Source: Gordonibacter massiliensis (ex Traore et al. 2017) | GTDB taxonomy: Bacteria > Actinomycetota > Coriobacteriia > Coriobacteriales > Eggerthellaceae | Length of the DNA stretch: 64,000 bases | Direction: 5' to 3' | NCBI GenBank assembly: GCA_900170005.1 | Contig: LT827128.1 | Span: forward strand, 2,662,168 to 2,726,167 | In this document: positions 8,950-17,408 of the stretch, one piece after another | Layout: every line of letters begins with the position of its first letter | Position numbering within the stretch: the stretch's first letter is position 1 | Position numbers and translations under genes: made by a program | The notes under the pieces: generated by a model | The model's input: only the letters and a program-made list of their open reading frames with translations | What the model was told of the DNA's origin: nothing | Database searches by the model: none

Positions 8950-9501
8950 ATGACAGTTTTGCGCTCGGACGAGTTTATGACACGTGTCCTGCACGATTGG
9001 GAGGACATGGTGTATCGTCTGGCACTCAGCCAGACCCAATCGCCTGCCGATGCTGGTGATGTCTGCCAGGAAACGTTTATCAGCTTGCTAAAGGATGAGA
9101 CGGCGTTTCAAGACGACGAGCACCTCAAGGCGTGGCTTATCCGTGTTGCCATCAACAAATGCCGCCAGCTCCATCGCAGCGTTTCGAGGCATCGAACCCA
9201 GCCGCTCCCCGACGATGAGTCGCTATTGCCGCACGCTCCGTCAGCCTCGGCTGCATTGATGGCTAGCGAAGTATGGCGGGTTCTAGACACCCTTCCGCAG
9301 AAGTATCGTGCGACGGTGCACTTGCACTATGTCGAGGGATATTCGACGGAGGAGATTGCCGAAATCATGAAATGCCGGCCTACGACGGTGCGAAGTCGGC
9401 TGCATCGTGCCCGCGCCCAGCTCAAGATGCTTTTGGAACAGGAGGAGCCCCATGAAGAATTCGCCGATCGACGAGTATCGTGCTTTGATGGAGAACGTTA
9501 A
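8950..9501 (+). CDS. ECF-type RNA polymerase sigma factor
   Basis: 183 residues with sigma region 2 (about 10-75, including SPADAGDVCQETFISLLK) and region 4 (about 115-170: LPQKYRATVHLHYVEGYS then an HTH, TEEIAEIMKCRPTTVRSRLH). Region 3 is absent, as in ECF factors. AAGGAGG lies 13 bases before the ATG, slightly far, but no better start exists between them. Its 3' end overlaps the next gene by 50 bases. That neighbour is a membrane protein with a short cytoplasmic N-terminus, the usual arrangement of an ECF sigma factor with its membrane-bound partner. Confidence 0.92.
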   Translation: MTVLRSDEFMTRVLHDWEDMVYRLALSQTQSPADAGDVCQETFISLLKDETAFQDDEHLKAWLIRVAINKCRQLHRSVSRHRTQPLPDDESLLPHAPSASAALMASEVWRVLDTLPQKYRATVHLHYVEGYSTEEIAEIMKCRPTTVRSRLHRARAQLKMLLEQEEPHEEFADRRVSCFDGER

Positions 9502-11245
9502 AAGCCCGCGTTCGGTGCACGAGGGCATCTTGGCCGAAGTAGAACGCACTCGCCGTGACGAACGGTGCAAGGCGACGCCTCGTGTGCGCCGTGTGGGCGC
9601 GCGCATGAGGCAACGCCGGTGGGTGCCCGTAGTTGCGGTGGCGTGCATGCTCGCGATTGCCGTGGCGCTCGTGCCGCTGAGCGGCCAGCTTGCCGGAGTG
9701 CTGGGCGGTGCAGGCGGCCGTGCCGGCCATGGAGGCATCGATTCGCAAAGTTTTTCCGTGCGAGCGTATGCGTCGGACACGCGCACGCTGGTGCCGCCTA
9801 CTGACAACGGGATGATCGTGTTCGACCGCTCGGGCAGTTTGTCTATGACAGACAAGGATTGGTATCTGCGGTATGGGAAGTACACGGGCTGCATGTTCAC
9901 TGTCGAAGGCGACGGTATCGTGCGCATCCAAGCCACCACGTCGGCAGGTATGTTCTACCGCAACAGCTACGAGACGGTGAACGGGCGGGAAGACCCTGAG
10001 CGCGTCGCCGAGCTTAGCCTATGGAAGCCGTCGAAGGCCGGTCTGGGAGAATACTACGGCCTGTACGAAAACGTGCAGATCATCGACGGGTTCGGCTTGC
10101 CCGACTCCGATCGCGACATAACCGTGAAGCTCACGAAGATGCTCGGCTCCACCATCGACTTGCCCATAAGCGCGGACGACGACAGCGATGCGAAAAGCTT
10201 CGGTCTGTGGACCAACGCCGACTACGGCGACGTTTCCGATTCTGCGGACGATCCTCTTGCTACGACCGATGCGGTGTTCGACACGTTTGAAGGCCAGACC
10301 ATCACGGTGACGGCCTATTTCGAGGACGGCAGCTGTGCCACGCAGACCATCGAGCTGCATACGGCTGACTTCAAGGCGACGATGGACGACCCTTCGGCCT
10401 TCTACGGCTATGGGGCCATCACCGTGCATCCCGAAATCGTTGACCGCTCCACGCTGCCAAGCGCACTTGGAGAAGGTGTGGGCCAGGGCACTCCCTTCTA
10501 CTTGCATTCGCTGTACGGCGTCATCGTCGACGAGACCGACGAACCTCATCCATATCCTCTAGATAATGCCAACGAATGGCTCAACGACACCGTGCCGTTC
10601 ACATTCGAACGCCGGGATGCGTTTGAGAGCATGGGCGACGCAGTGCTTTCCGACGAGTCCATCAGCGATCCCGATGGGCAGCTGACGATCTCGGTGCCGG
10701 CAAATCCGTCGACCTTTACACAGGAAAGCGAGATGCGCGACATCGAGGTGGTAAACCCGCGTATTGAGCGAAGCGATCTTTTGCCGTTTGGGCTGGCTGT
10801 TGAGGACACCATCCAGTACGGCGGCTATCGAGGCGATTTCGCCTACGCGAACAAGGTGTCGGAAGAGTCGACGGGCTACCGCATTGAGGACGACGGTAGC
10901 TTGACGCCGGGATTCTCGTATCGCACGGTCACGTTCGCGGTAACGAATCCTGCCGACGAGGAGATTGCGTTCTTCGTGAGCGGATTGGGGCGGTTCGCTG
11001 TGCGCGACGATACCAAGGGCCACTACTCGATGTTGGCGGCGACGCCCGTATGGGCGACCGGCTACGACGGCCGCACGAATTCCGGTGATGATTGCACGCT
11101 CGCGCCGCACGAGACTCGGGATCTTTCGGTGGTCTACGTTGTGCCCGACGTGCTCGACGAGTTGGACGACCCGCTGTTCAGAATGTCATGGAACGGCAGC
11201 AACGAGGGCAGCAGCGGCGCCTTCCGCATTAAGTCGCTGCTGTAG
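9452..11245 (+). CDS. Membrane-anchored putative anti-sigma factor with large ectodomain
   Basis: 597 residues from an ATG with a perfect GGAGGAG site inside the sigma gene. About 55 cytoplasmic residues are followed by one membrane helix (about 54-72, WVPVVAVACMLAIAVALVPL) and roughly 520 extracellular residues rich in beta-strand pattern, with Asp/Thr-rich segments. This fits a DUF4179-like anti-sigma factor, though the ectodomain is unusually long. No zinc-binding HxxxCxxC motif is seen in the N-terminus. The 50-base overlap with the sigma gene and the shared operon support a sigma/anti-sigma pair responding to an envelope signal. Function of the outer part is unknown. Confidence 0.7.
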   Translation: MKNSPIDEYRALMENVKSPRSVHEGILAEVERTRRDERCKATPRVRRVGARMRQRRWVPVVAVACMLAIAVALVPLSGQLAGVLGGAGGRAGHGGIDSQSFSVRAYASDTRTLVPPTDNGMIVFDRSGSLSMTDKDWYLRYGKYTGCMFTVEGDGIVRIQATTSAGMFYRNSYETVNGREDPERVAELSLWKPSKAGLGEYYGLYENVQIIDGFGLPDSDRDITVKLTKMLGSTIDLPISADDDSDAKSFGLWTNADYGDVSDSADDPLATTDAVFDTFEGQTITVTAYFEDGSCATQTIELHTADFKATMDDPSAFYGYGAITVHPEIVDRSTLPSALGEGVGQGTPFYLHSLYGVIVDETDEPHPYPLDNANEWLNDTVPFTFERRDAFESMGDAVLSDESISDPDGQLTISVPANPSTFTQESEMRDIEVVNPRIERSDLLPFGLAVEDTIQYGGYRGDFAYANKVSEESTGYRIEDDGSLTPGFSYRTVTFAVTNPADEEIAFFVSGLGRFAVRDDTKGHYSMLAATPVWATGYDGRTNSGDDCTLAPHETRDLSVVYVVPDVLDELDDPLFRMSWNGSNEGSSGAFRIKSLL

Positions 11246-11393
11246 TTGCTGGATAATAAGCGTTGTTTCCCTCGCGCCCCTTGCGGATATGCCCGCGCGA
11301 GGGGCGCGCACGTGCGCTATCATGATTCAATGAACGCAAAGCACCGAATGTTTTAAAAGAAACGTGTAATACGTAATGGGGCGGGCGAGAATC

Positions 11394-13346
11394 ATGACGA
11401 AGAAACTGCTGATGGGAAACGAGGCGTTCGCGCACGCGGCGCTTGAGGCCGGGGTGCGCGTGGTGGCGGGGTATCCCGGCACGCCGTCGTCCGAGCTCGT
11501 CGAGACGGTGGCGAAGCTGCACGCGAGCGGTGCGGCGCGCGGCGTTCACGCGGAGTGGTCGACCAACGAGAAGAGCGCGCTCGAGCTGTTGGCCGGCGCG
11601 TCCTACGCCGGCGCGCGCTGCTTGTTCACCTGCAAGCAGGTCGGCCTGAACGTGGCCAGCGACCCGCTCATGAGCCTGAACTACGTGGGCGTAAAGGGCG
11701 GCACGGTGCTGTTCGTGGCCGACGATCCAGGTCCCATCTCGTCCCAAACCGAGCAGGACACGCGTCGCTTCGCGGCCTTCGCGAAGATGCCCGTGCTCGA
11801 TCCGTCCACGCCCGACGAGGGCTTCGCCATGATGCAGGCGGCGTTCGACCTGTCCGAGCGCTACCGCACGCCCGTCATCGTGAGGCCCACCACGCGCATC
11901 AACCATGCCTCGACGTTCTTCGACGTCGCGGACGCCACCGACGCGCGCCCGGTGCCCGAAGAGGGTTTCGAGCGCGATCCGAAGTGGATCATCTTCCCGC
12001 GTCGCGCCTACCAGGCGCACGGCGAGATCAACGAGCGGCTTGCGCAGATCGCGCACGACTTCGCGCACGAGCCCGCCTTTGCCGCGTTCAACCCGGTGGC
12101 CGAAGGCGGCGCGACGGACGAGGGTGCGCCGCGCTTGGGCATCGTGGCCGGCGGCGTGTCGGCGGCTTATGCGCGCGAGGCGCTGCGCATGGTGGAGGCG
12201 CGCGCGGCGGAGCGGGGTGCCCAGGTGCCGGCGTACCGCTTCTGGCAGGTGGGAACGCCGTACCCGTTCCCCGAGGAAACCGCCGTGCGTTTCGCCGAGG
12301 GCCTGGAGCAGGTGCTCGTGCTGGAAGAGCTCGACCACGTGCTGGAAGACGAGCTGCTCAAACACGCCGGTCGCGCGCATGCGCCCTATCAGGTGAAGGG
12401 CAAGCTCACGGGCGATGCGCGCGACCGCGGGGAAAACGACGTGGACGACGTCGCCGCCCGCATCGCGCGGTTCCTGGGCGTGCCCGAGGCTGTCGCGGCC
12501 GACGGGCCTCTGGCGTACGACGCCGCTGACGATCCGCTGCCGGTGCGGCCGCCCGTGCTGTGCGCCGGCTGCCCCCATCGCGGCAGCTTCTACGCGGTGA
12601 AGCGCGCGCTGGGCAAGGCGCCCGCCGTGTTGTGCGGCGACATCGGCTGCTACACGCTGGGCAACGCCATGCCGCTTGATGCGGTTGACACGTGCCTGTG
12701 CATGGGCGCGGGCATCACCATGGCGCAGGGCTTCGCCGTGGCCGAGCCGCACAAGAAGCACGTGGCGTTCGTGGGCGATTCCACGTTCTTCGCCAGCGGC
12801 CTGCCGGGCATCGTCAACGCCGTGTACAACGGCCACGACATAACGGTATGCGTGCTGGACAACGCCACCACGGCCATGACCGGCTCGCAACCGCATCCCG
12901 GCACCGGCGTCACGCTCATGGGCCCGAAGCGCGAGCCCATCTCCATCGAGCGCGTGCTGGAGGCCGTGGGCTTCGATTGCATCGTGCATGCCGATCCGCT
13001 CGACCTCGAAGGCTCCGTTGCGGCGGCGAAGGAGGCGCTCGACTACGAAGGTCCCAGCGCTATCCTGTTCGAGTCGCCGTGCGTGCAGCTGGTGAAGCCG
13101 GATGCCTCCGCGACCGTCGATGCCGACGCATGCACGGGCTGCAAGAAGTGCATCACCGAGATCGGCTGCCCCGGCATCGGCTTCGACGCCGACGCGCGCG
13201 GTCCGAAGAGCCGCGAGCGCGGCCAGGCGTTCGTCGACGCCAGCCTCTGCAACGGCTGCGGCCTATGCGTACAGGTATGCCCCTTTGACGCGTTGGGCGT
13301 GCCAACGGCGGAAAGCCCGTTGTCGGAAGGAGGTTCCCATGCGTAA
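11394..13346 (+). CDS. iorA: Indolepyruvate:ferredoxin oxidoreductase, alpha subunit
   Basis: 650 residues from the ATG at 11394 (MTKKLLMGNEAF, the typical IorA start). An in-frame ATG at 11376 would add six residues; neither start has a strong ribosome site. The N-terminal half is a pyruvate-ferredoxin-type TPP enzyme domain (GYPGTPSSELVE), followed by a TPP-binding domain (CAGCPHRGSFYAV, GDIGCYTLG, FVGDSTFFASGLPG). The C-terminus has two ferredoxin motifs, CTGCKKCITEIGC and CNGCGLCVQVCPF. With IorB it oxidatively decarboxylates aryl pyruvates from Phe/Tyr/Trp to aryl-acetyl-CoA and reduces ferredoxin. It overlaps iorB by eight bases. Confidence 0.95.
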   Translation: MTKKLLMGNEAFAHAALEAGVRVVAGYPGTPSSELVETVAKLHASGAARGVHAEWSTNEKSALELLAGASYAGARCLFTCKQVGLNVASDPLMSLNYVGVKGGTVLFVADDPGPISSQTEQDTRRFAAFAKMPVLDPSTPDEGFAMMQAAFDLSERYRTPVIVRPTTRINHASTFFDVADATDARPVPEEGFERDPKWIIFPRRAYQAHGEINERLAQIAHDFAHEPAFAAFNPVAEGGATDEGAPRLGIVAGGVSAAYAREALRMVEARAAERGAQVPAYRFWQVGTPYPFPEETAVRFAEGLEQVLVLEELDHVLEDELLKHAGRAHAPYQVKGKLTGDARDRGENDVDDVAARIARFLGVPEAVAADGPLAYDAADDPLPVRPPVLCAGCPHRGSFYAVKRALGKAPAVLCGDIGCYTLGNAMPLDAVDTCLCMGAGITMAQGFAVAEPHKKHVAFVGDSTFFASGLPGIVNAVYNGHDITVCVLDNATTAMTGSQPHPGTGVTLMGPKREPISIERVLEAVGFDCIVHADPLDLEGSVAAAKEALDYEGPSAILFESPCVQLVKPDASATVDADACTGCKKCITEIGCPGIGFDADARGPKSRERGQAFVDASLCNGCGLCVQVCPFDALGVPTAESPLSEGGSHA

Positions 13347-13947
13347 CGTTTTGCTTGCCGGCGTGGGCGGCCAGGGAACCGTGCTCGCGGCCAAGGTGCT
13401 GGCGCAGGCTGCCCAGAACAAAGGGTGGAAGGTGCGCACGGCCGAGACCATCGGCATGGCGCAGCGCGGCGGCAACGTGGTGTCGCACGTGCGCATGGGC
13501 GATCGCGGCGAGGACGTATTCGCACCTTTGCTGGCCGAGCGCTCGGCCGACCTCGTCATCGCGTTCGAGCCGGCCGAGGCCGCGCGCGTGCTGCCGTTCC
13601 TGGCTTCCGAGGGCGTGCTGGTCACGGCCACGACGGCGCTTCAGCCCGTTACGGCGGCGCTGGCGGCGAAACCCTACCGTGCGTCCGACATCGTGCAGCG
13701 CCTCGAAAGCCAGCTGGCAGAAACGGCCGCGACCTTCGTGGCCGTGGACGACGCCGCGCTCACCGGGCGCGTGGGCAGCCGGAAGGTGCTCAACACGGTG
13801 CTGCTCGCCAGCGCGTTGGCCGCCGGTCACATCGAGCTCGACTTGGACGATTTGCGCAGCGCCATCGAGGTGTGCGTCAAACCCCGCTTCGTTGCGCTCA
13901 ACCTTACCGCCATCGACGAGGTGGCCGCCTCCCGAAAAGGTGCGTAA
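13339..13947 (+). CDS. iorB: Indolepyruvate:ferredoxin oxidoreductase, beta subunit
   Basis: 202 residues of the pyruvate-ferredoxin oxidoreductase gamma-type fold: NVLLAGVGGQGTVLAAKVL at the N-terminus and the AETIGMAQRGGNVVSHVRMG motif. AAGGAGG precedes the ATG, which lies inside the 3' end of iorA, so the two subunits are translationally coupled. It is the partner subunit of IorA in aromatic amino acid fermentation. The length is normal. Confidence 0.95.
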   Translation: MRNVLLAGVGGQGTVLAAKVLAQAAQNKGWKVRTAETIGMAQRGGNVVSHVRMGDRGEDVFAPLLAERSADLVIAFEPAEAARVLPFLASEGVLVTATTALQPVTAALAAKPYRASDIVQRLESQLAETAATFVAVDDAALTGRVGSRKVLNTVLLASALAAGHIELDLDDLRSAIEVCVKPRFVALNLTAIDEVAASRKGA

Positions 13948-14114
13948 CGCGGGCCGTTTTCGCTTTCCCTCCCTTTTTAGCATCCCCCATGAGGTAAAAC
14001 GGGAGGGGATGCTGGTATACTGATGCGATTGAAGCATCGGTTGAAGCTCCGAGGGAAGAGCTCGGTACGCAATGAAGGGCTTGGGCGTTTCCCTAGGTCG
14101 AAAGCGAGGCGGCA

Positions 14115-15101
14115 ATGCGGCAGGAAATGGATCGTGCATGGCTCGACCAAGCGGTTCACATGACGCAAGCGCTGTGGCGCGCCTACGTCATCGAGCCCTC
14201 GGATGAAGGGCTTCAGTTCATTCTGGCGTCTCTTGATCCTGAAGAGCTCTCCCTTATCGGCACGGGCAAGCACGAGTTCTACCGCGACTTCGAGTCGTTC
14301 CTCCAGGGGTTCCAAAACGATCAGGCGGAATCGCAGGGTGTCACCTTCGAGATACTCGACGAGTACTACGAGGCTCGCCAGCTCGGTTCGGACTCGTGCA
14401 TCGTGTTCGGAACGCTCTGGGTGCGCGAGAAAACGGACCAGCCGAAACCGTTGCTCGTGGAGATGGACACGCGATTCACCCTGACGTTCCGGCGCGAGGG
14501 CGACCGATGGCTCGTGACCCATCTGCACCATTCCATGCCGAACGCCGACCAGCAGCGCGACGAGTACTATCCCAAAACCGTCACCGAGCAGGCGAACGCC
14601 GCGCTCAAATACTCCAAGGCGCTGGAGCGCAGGGCCGAGCTCGACTCCATGACCGAGTTGCTGAACCACGCCGCGTTCGAAAAGTACGTGTCGTCGGAGC
14701 TGATCGACGGCGGCACGGGCAGCGCGTTCTTCATGATCGACCTCGACTACTTCAAAGAGGTGAACGACACGCTGGGACACCCCGAGGGCGATCGGGTCAT
14801 CCGCGAGTTCGCCGACGTGCTGGGGCAGGTGTTCGCGCGCGACGCGCTGCTCGGGCGTCTGGGCGGCGACGAGTTCGCCGTGTTCACCACGTGCGCGGTC
14901 TCGGTCGAAGAGGCAGAGGCCAAGGCCCAGGAGCTCATCGACACTTGGAAAGGACGCTCGCAGGGCAGGCCGGTTCGCCTAGGGTGCTCGGTGGGCATCG
15001 TGCGGGCCGTTCGCGGCGACACGTTCTACGATCTGTACCGGGCGGCAGATGGCGCGCTGTACGAAAGCAAGCGCGGAGGCAGGGGCAGGTTCAGCTGGTA
15101 G
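14115..15101 (+). CDS. SnoaL/NTF2-like domain diguanylate cyclase
   Basis: 328 residues. The first about 150 form a cone-like SnoaL/DUF4440-type domain (pattern GTGKHEFYRDFESFLQGF and TFRREGDRWLVTHLHHSMP), which often carries a small-molecule pocket. A short helix leads into a GGDEF domain with MIDLDYFKEVNDTLGHPEGD and RLGGDEF. The usual RxxD inhibitory site is absent (ARDA in its place). No membrane segment. It probably makes c-di-GMP in response to a cytoplasmic ligand. The ribosome site is GAGG five bases before the ATG. It lies between iorB and the aryl-CoA ligase in the same direction but with gaps of 167 and 218 bases, so co-transcription is not shown. Confidence 0.85.
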   Translation: MRQEMDRAWLDQAVHMTQALWRAYVIEPSDEGLQFILASLDPEELSLIGTGKHEFYRDFESFLQGFQNDQAESQGVTFEILDEYYEARQLGSDSCIVFGTLWVREKTDQPKPLLVEMDTRFTLTFRREGDRWLVTHLHHSMPNADQQRDEYYPKTVTEQANAALKYSKALERRAELDSMTELLNHAAFEKYVSSELIDGGTGSAFFMIDLDYFKEVNDTLGHPEGDRVIREFADVLGQVFARDALLGRLGGDEFAVFTTCAVSVEEAEAKAQELIDTWKGRSQGRPVRLGCSVGIVRAVRGDTFYDLYRAADGALYESKRGGRGRFSW

Positions 15102-15145
15102 GCGCCCGAGAGGGCAGCGGCCGCTTTGTCCTTCGAAAAACGGCT

Positions 15146-15173
15146 TTGCTTTCGCCGTTCGTTCGCCTAAAAT
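15146..15173 (+). promoter_or_regulatory. Promoter for the aryl-CoA ligase gene, with structured leader
   Basis: -35 TTGCTT (15146-15151), 16-base spacer, -10 TAAAAT (15168-15173). The predicted leader of about 140 bases holds a hairpin at 15242-15272 (GCTTCAAG / CTTGAAGC plus an inner CGCG-type stem) before the ribosome site at about 15308. Confidence 0.65.
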
Positions 15174-15319
15174 GGACGCATGGAACACGCATCCGACATT
15201 CTCTCCTCCCCAGCCGTGGTTTCGGCGGGGCGATGGCTTTAGCTTCAAGACTCGCGTTCGCGGGCTTGAAGCATCTTCGTACCCGGTAGAAGACCATCGT
15301 CTGAGAAGAGGATACTCCC

Positions 15320-16555
15320 ATGCAGATCACCAACGATCAGTTCACGCTTATCAAAGACCAGTTCAAGACCCTGAAAGAGCGCTCGCCGTTCTACGCCATG
15401 AAGTTCGAGGGCATCGACCTTGCCGACGTGCAATCCCAGGAAGACTTCGAGAAGCTGCCGTTTTCCGAGAAGGACGACCTGCGCCGCGTGTACCCGCTGG
15501 GCCTGCAGGCCGTGCCCGACGAGGACGTCGTGCGCATCCACTCGTCCTCGGGCACCACGGGCACGCCGGTCATCATCCCCTACACGCAGCAGGACGTGAC
15601 CGATTGGGCCATCCAATTCGCGCGCTGCTACGAGATGGCGGGCATCACGAACCGCGATCGCATCCAGATCACGCCGGGCTACGGCCTGTGGACGGCGGGC
15701 ATCGGCTTCCAGCTGGGTGCCGAGCGCCTGGGCGCCATGGCCATCCCCATGGGGCCGGGCAACACCGAGAAGCAGCTGCGCATGATGCAGGACCTGAAGT
15801 CCACCGTGCTGTGCGCCACCAGCTCCTACGCGCTGCTTTTAGCTGAGGCCATCGCCGAGCAGGGCATCGGCGACAAGATCTGCCTGCGCAAGGGCGTCAT
15901 CGGCTCCGAGCGCTGGGGCGACAAGATGCGCAAGCGCATCGCCGACGAGCTGGGCGTGGAGCTGTACGACATCTACGGCCTGACCGAGGTGTACGGCCCC
16001 GGCATCGGCATCTCGTGCGACGAGCACAACGGCATGCACATCTGGGACGACTACGTGTACTGCGAGATCGTCGACCCCAAGACGGGCAAAAACGTGCCCG
16101 ACGGCGAATCGGGCGAGCTGGTCATCACCACGCTGCGCAAGCAGGGCGCGCCGCTCATCCGCTACCGCACGCACGACCTCACGCGCATCCTGCCGGGCGA
16201 CTGCGCCTGCGGCTCACATCATCCGCGCATCGACATCCTCATCGGCCGCACCGACGACATGGTGAAGGTGAAGGGCGTCAACATGTTCCCCGCGCAGATC
16301 GAGGAGGTCATCCGGTTCACCGACGGCGCCTCGTCGGAGTACCAGGTGATGATCGACCACCTGTTCGGCAAGGACATACTCACGGTGTTCTTCGAGACCG
16401 AAGCCACCGGCGAGGACAAGAAGCGTGTGGAGGAGGAACTGGCTTTCATCTTCAAGGGCAAGATCGGCTGCACGCCCGTTGCCAAGGGCGTAGCCATCGG
16501 CGAGCTGCCCCGCTCCGAGAAGAAGACCCAACGCATCTTCGACAACCGCTACTAA
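15320..16555 (+). CDS. Phenylacetate-CoA ligase family protein
   Basis: 411 residues, adenylate-forming enzyme of the PaaK type. AMP-binding motif SSSGTTGTPVIIPY (about 75-88), YDIYGLTEVYGPG, YRTHDLTRI and the C-terminal GRTDDMVKVKGVNMFPAQIE and EKKTQRIFDNRY. Length is slightly short of typical PaaK (about 430). It ligates an aryl or acyl acid to CoA with ATP, or runs in reverse to make ATP. Adjacency to iorAB suggests it acts on arylacetates from aromatic amino acid fermentation, possibly forming ATP from the aryl-acetyl-CoA made by IorAB. Exact substrate is not readable. AGAGGATA precedes the ATG. Confidence 0.9.
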   Translation: MQITNDQFTLIKDQFKTLKERSPFYAMKFEGIDLADVQSQEDFEKLPFSEKDDLRRVYPLGLQAVPDEDVVRIHSSSGTTGTPVIIPYTQQDVTDWAIQFARCYEMAGITNRDRIQITPGYGLWTAGIGFQLGAERLGAMAIPMGPGNTEKQLRMMQDLKSTVLCATSSYALLLAEAIAEQGIGDKICLRKGVIGSERWGDKMRKRIADELGVELYDIYGLTEVYGPGIGISCDEHNGMHIWDDYVYCEIVDPKTGKNVPDGESGELVITTLRKQGAPLIRYRTHDLTRILPGDCACGSHHPRIDILIGRTDDMVKVKGVNMFPAQIEEVIRFTDGASSEYQVMIDHLFGKDILTVFFETEATGEDKKRVEEELAFIFKGKIGCTPVAKGVAIGELPRSEKKTQRIFDNRY

Positions 16556-16568
16556 AGCGCCATTCAAC

Positions 16569-16618
16569 AAGCACTCGAGCGCCCGCCGCCCTCCAAAGGC
16601 GACGGGCGTTCGTGCTTT
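16569..16618 (+). terminator. Long hairpin terminator after the CoA ligase
   Basis: Near-perfect inverted repeat: AAGCAC pairs with GTGCTT, and an inner CGCCCG-rich arm (16576-16590) pairs with 16598-16612, with loop CTCCAAA. Only a short T-tract (TTTG) follows. Confidence 0.75.
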
Positions 16619-16690
16619 GTGACGGGGTGTGTCGCTGTCGCCATCCAGCGGTGTAAGCGTGAACTCAATGATATATGAGTAGAAGCATCA

Positions 16691-16820
16691 TGGACAAAAT
16701 TGCAACCTATGGCAATTCCTCCGTTTGCCAAGAAATTGCGACCTGGGCTTTTATCGGTCGCAAAAGCCGGCGGATGCGAAAAACGCTTCCCAAACATGCC
16801 ACAAGTCCAAATTTTGTCCA
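16691..16820. repeat. 130-bp segment bounded by 11-bp inverted repeats (MITE-like)
   Basis: TGGACAAAATT at 16691-16701 and its exact reverse complement AATTTTGTCCA at 16810-16820 bracket an AT-richer 130-bp segment that has no convincing gene. Short open frames start with MDKI at each end in opposite directions, a by-product of the inverted ends. This could be a small non-autonomous element. No clear target duplication was found, and a single copy in the window cannot prove mobility. Confidence 0.4.
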
Positions 16821-17408
16821 CGCCTCCGCCGATGCCGAAAGCGGTTTACGGATGTTTCACTTGAAACGTCCGTTCGCTATCAGGCTATTTTGCTTACTTT
16901 TTGCCTTGTGTCGATGCTCCACTGTGGTAAAGTATGCGCATGAATTCCGCGAAGGGACATATGGCCGTTGAGCAGCGCTGGCGCTTCGAGCTGGCCGTTG
17001 CGGCAGCTTGGAGGTCCTTCGCTCCCCGGTCTTCCGAGTCGTTGGCGACGTTCGCCTCGGGTCGGGCGGCTTCGTCCAACGAGGCTTCCGCCTACCGGGC
17101 CCTTCCTTATTATTCCTATCGATACCTCTAGCACATGGGTTTGCCCCGTGGTGCTGCGACGTGTCGGGTTCCGGCATGGCGCGCCCGCAGCCGGCAAAGT
17201 CATGTGCGCCTTGGATGTTCCGTCGCTCTGCCGAGCAACGGAACGTGCCGACGCTGCGAGCTGCTGCAGCGCCGATCCTCGGCTCCTTCATGCTTGCCCT
17301 CACGTGCGAAAGCACGCTCGGCCGCATGACAAGCCGATTATCGACTCTGCAGCAGCTCTCGCTGACGTTGGTTTGACCTGCAAGTAAACGAAGTAGAAGG
17401 ATTCCCTC
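16821..17408 (+). other. Long intergenic region before the symporter gene
   Basis: 588 bases without a convincing gene. A possible promoter (TTGTGT, 16-base spacer, TAAAGT, about 16906-16933) is followed by a GAAGGG site and a 56-codon frame at 16961-17131 of ordinary codon use; I do not trust it as a gene. Further on, 17200-17320 holds small hairpins (GTTCCGT / ACGGAAC, CGTGC / GCACG). It may be a structured leader RNA for the symporter, but it matches no riboswitch family I know. Confidence 0.35.

Noticed and set aside
8200-9501. Long frame covering purE and the sigma gene
   Set aside because: The first 250 codons overlap purE in another frame; the real gene starts at 8950 after AAGGAGG.
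16564-16821. 85-codon minus-strand frame starting MDKIWTCGMFGK
   Set aside because: Falls inside the inverted-repeat segment and the terminator; poor codon use; explained as a by-product of the repeat ends.
16961-17131. 56-codon frame with a GAAGGG site upstream
   Set aside because: Codon use at third positions is not like neighbouring genes and the product has no recognisable feature; noted only as part of the intergenic region.
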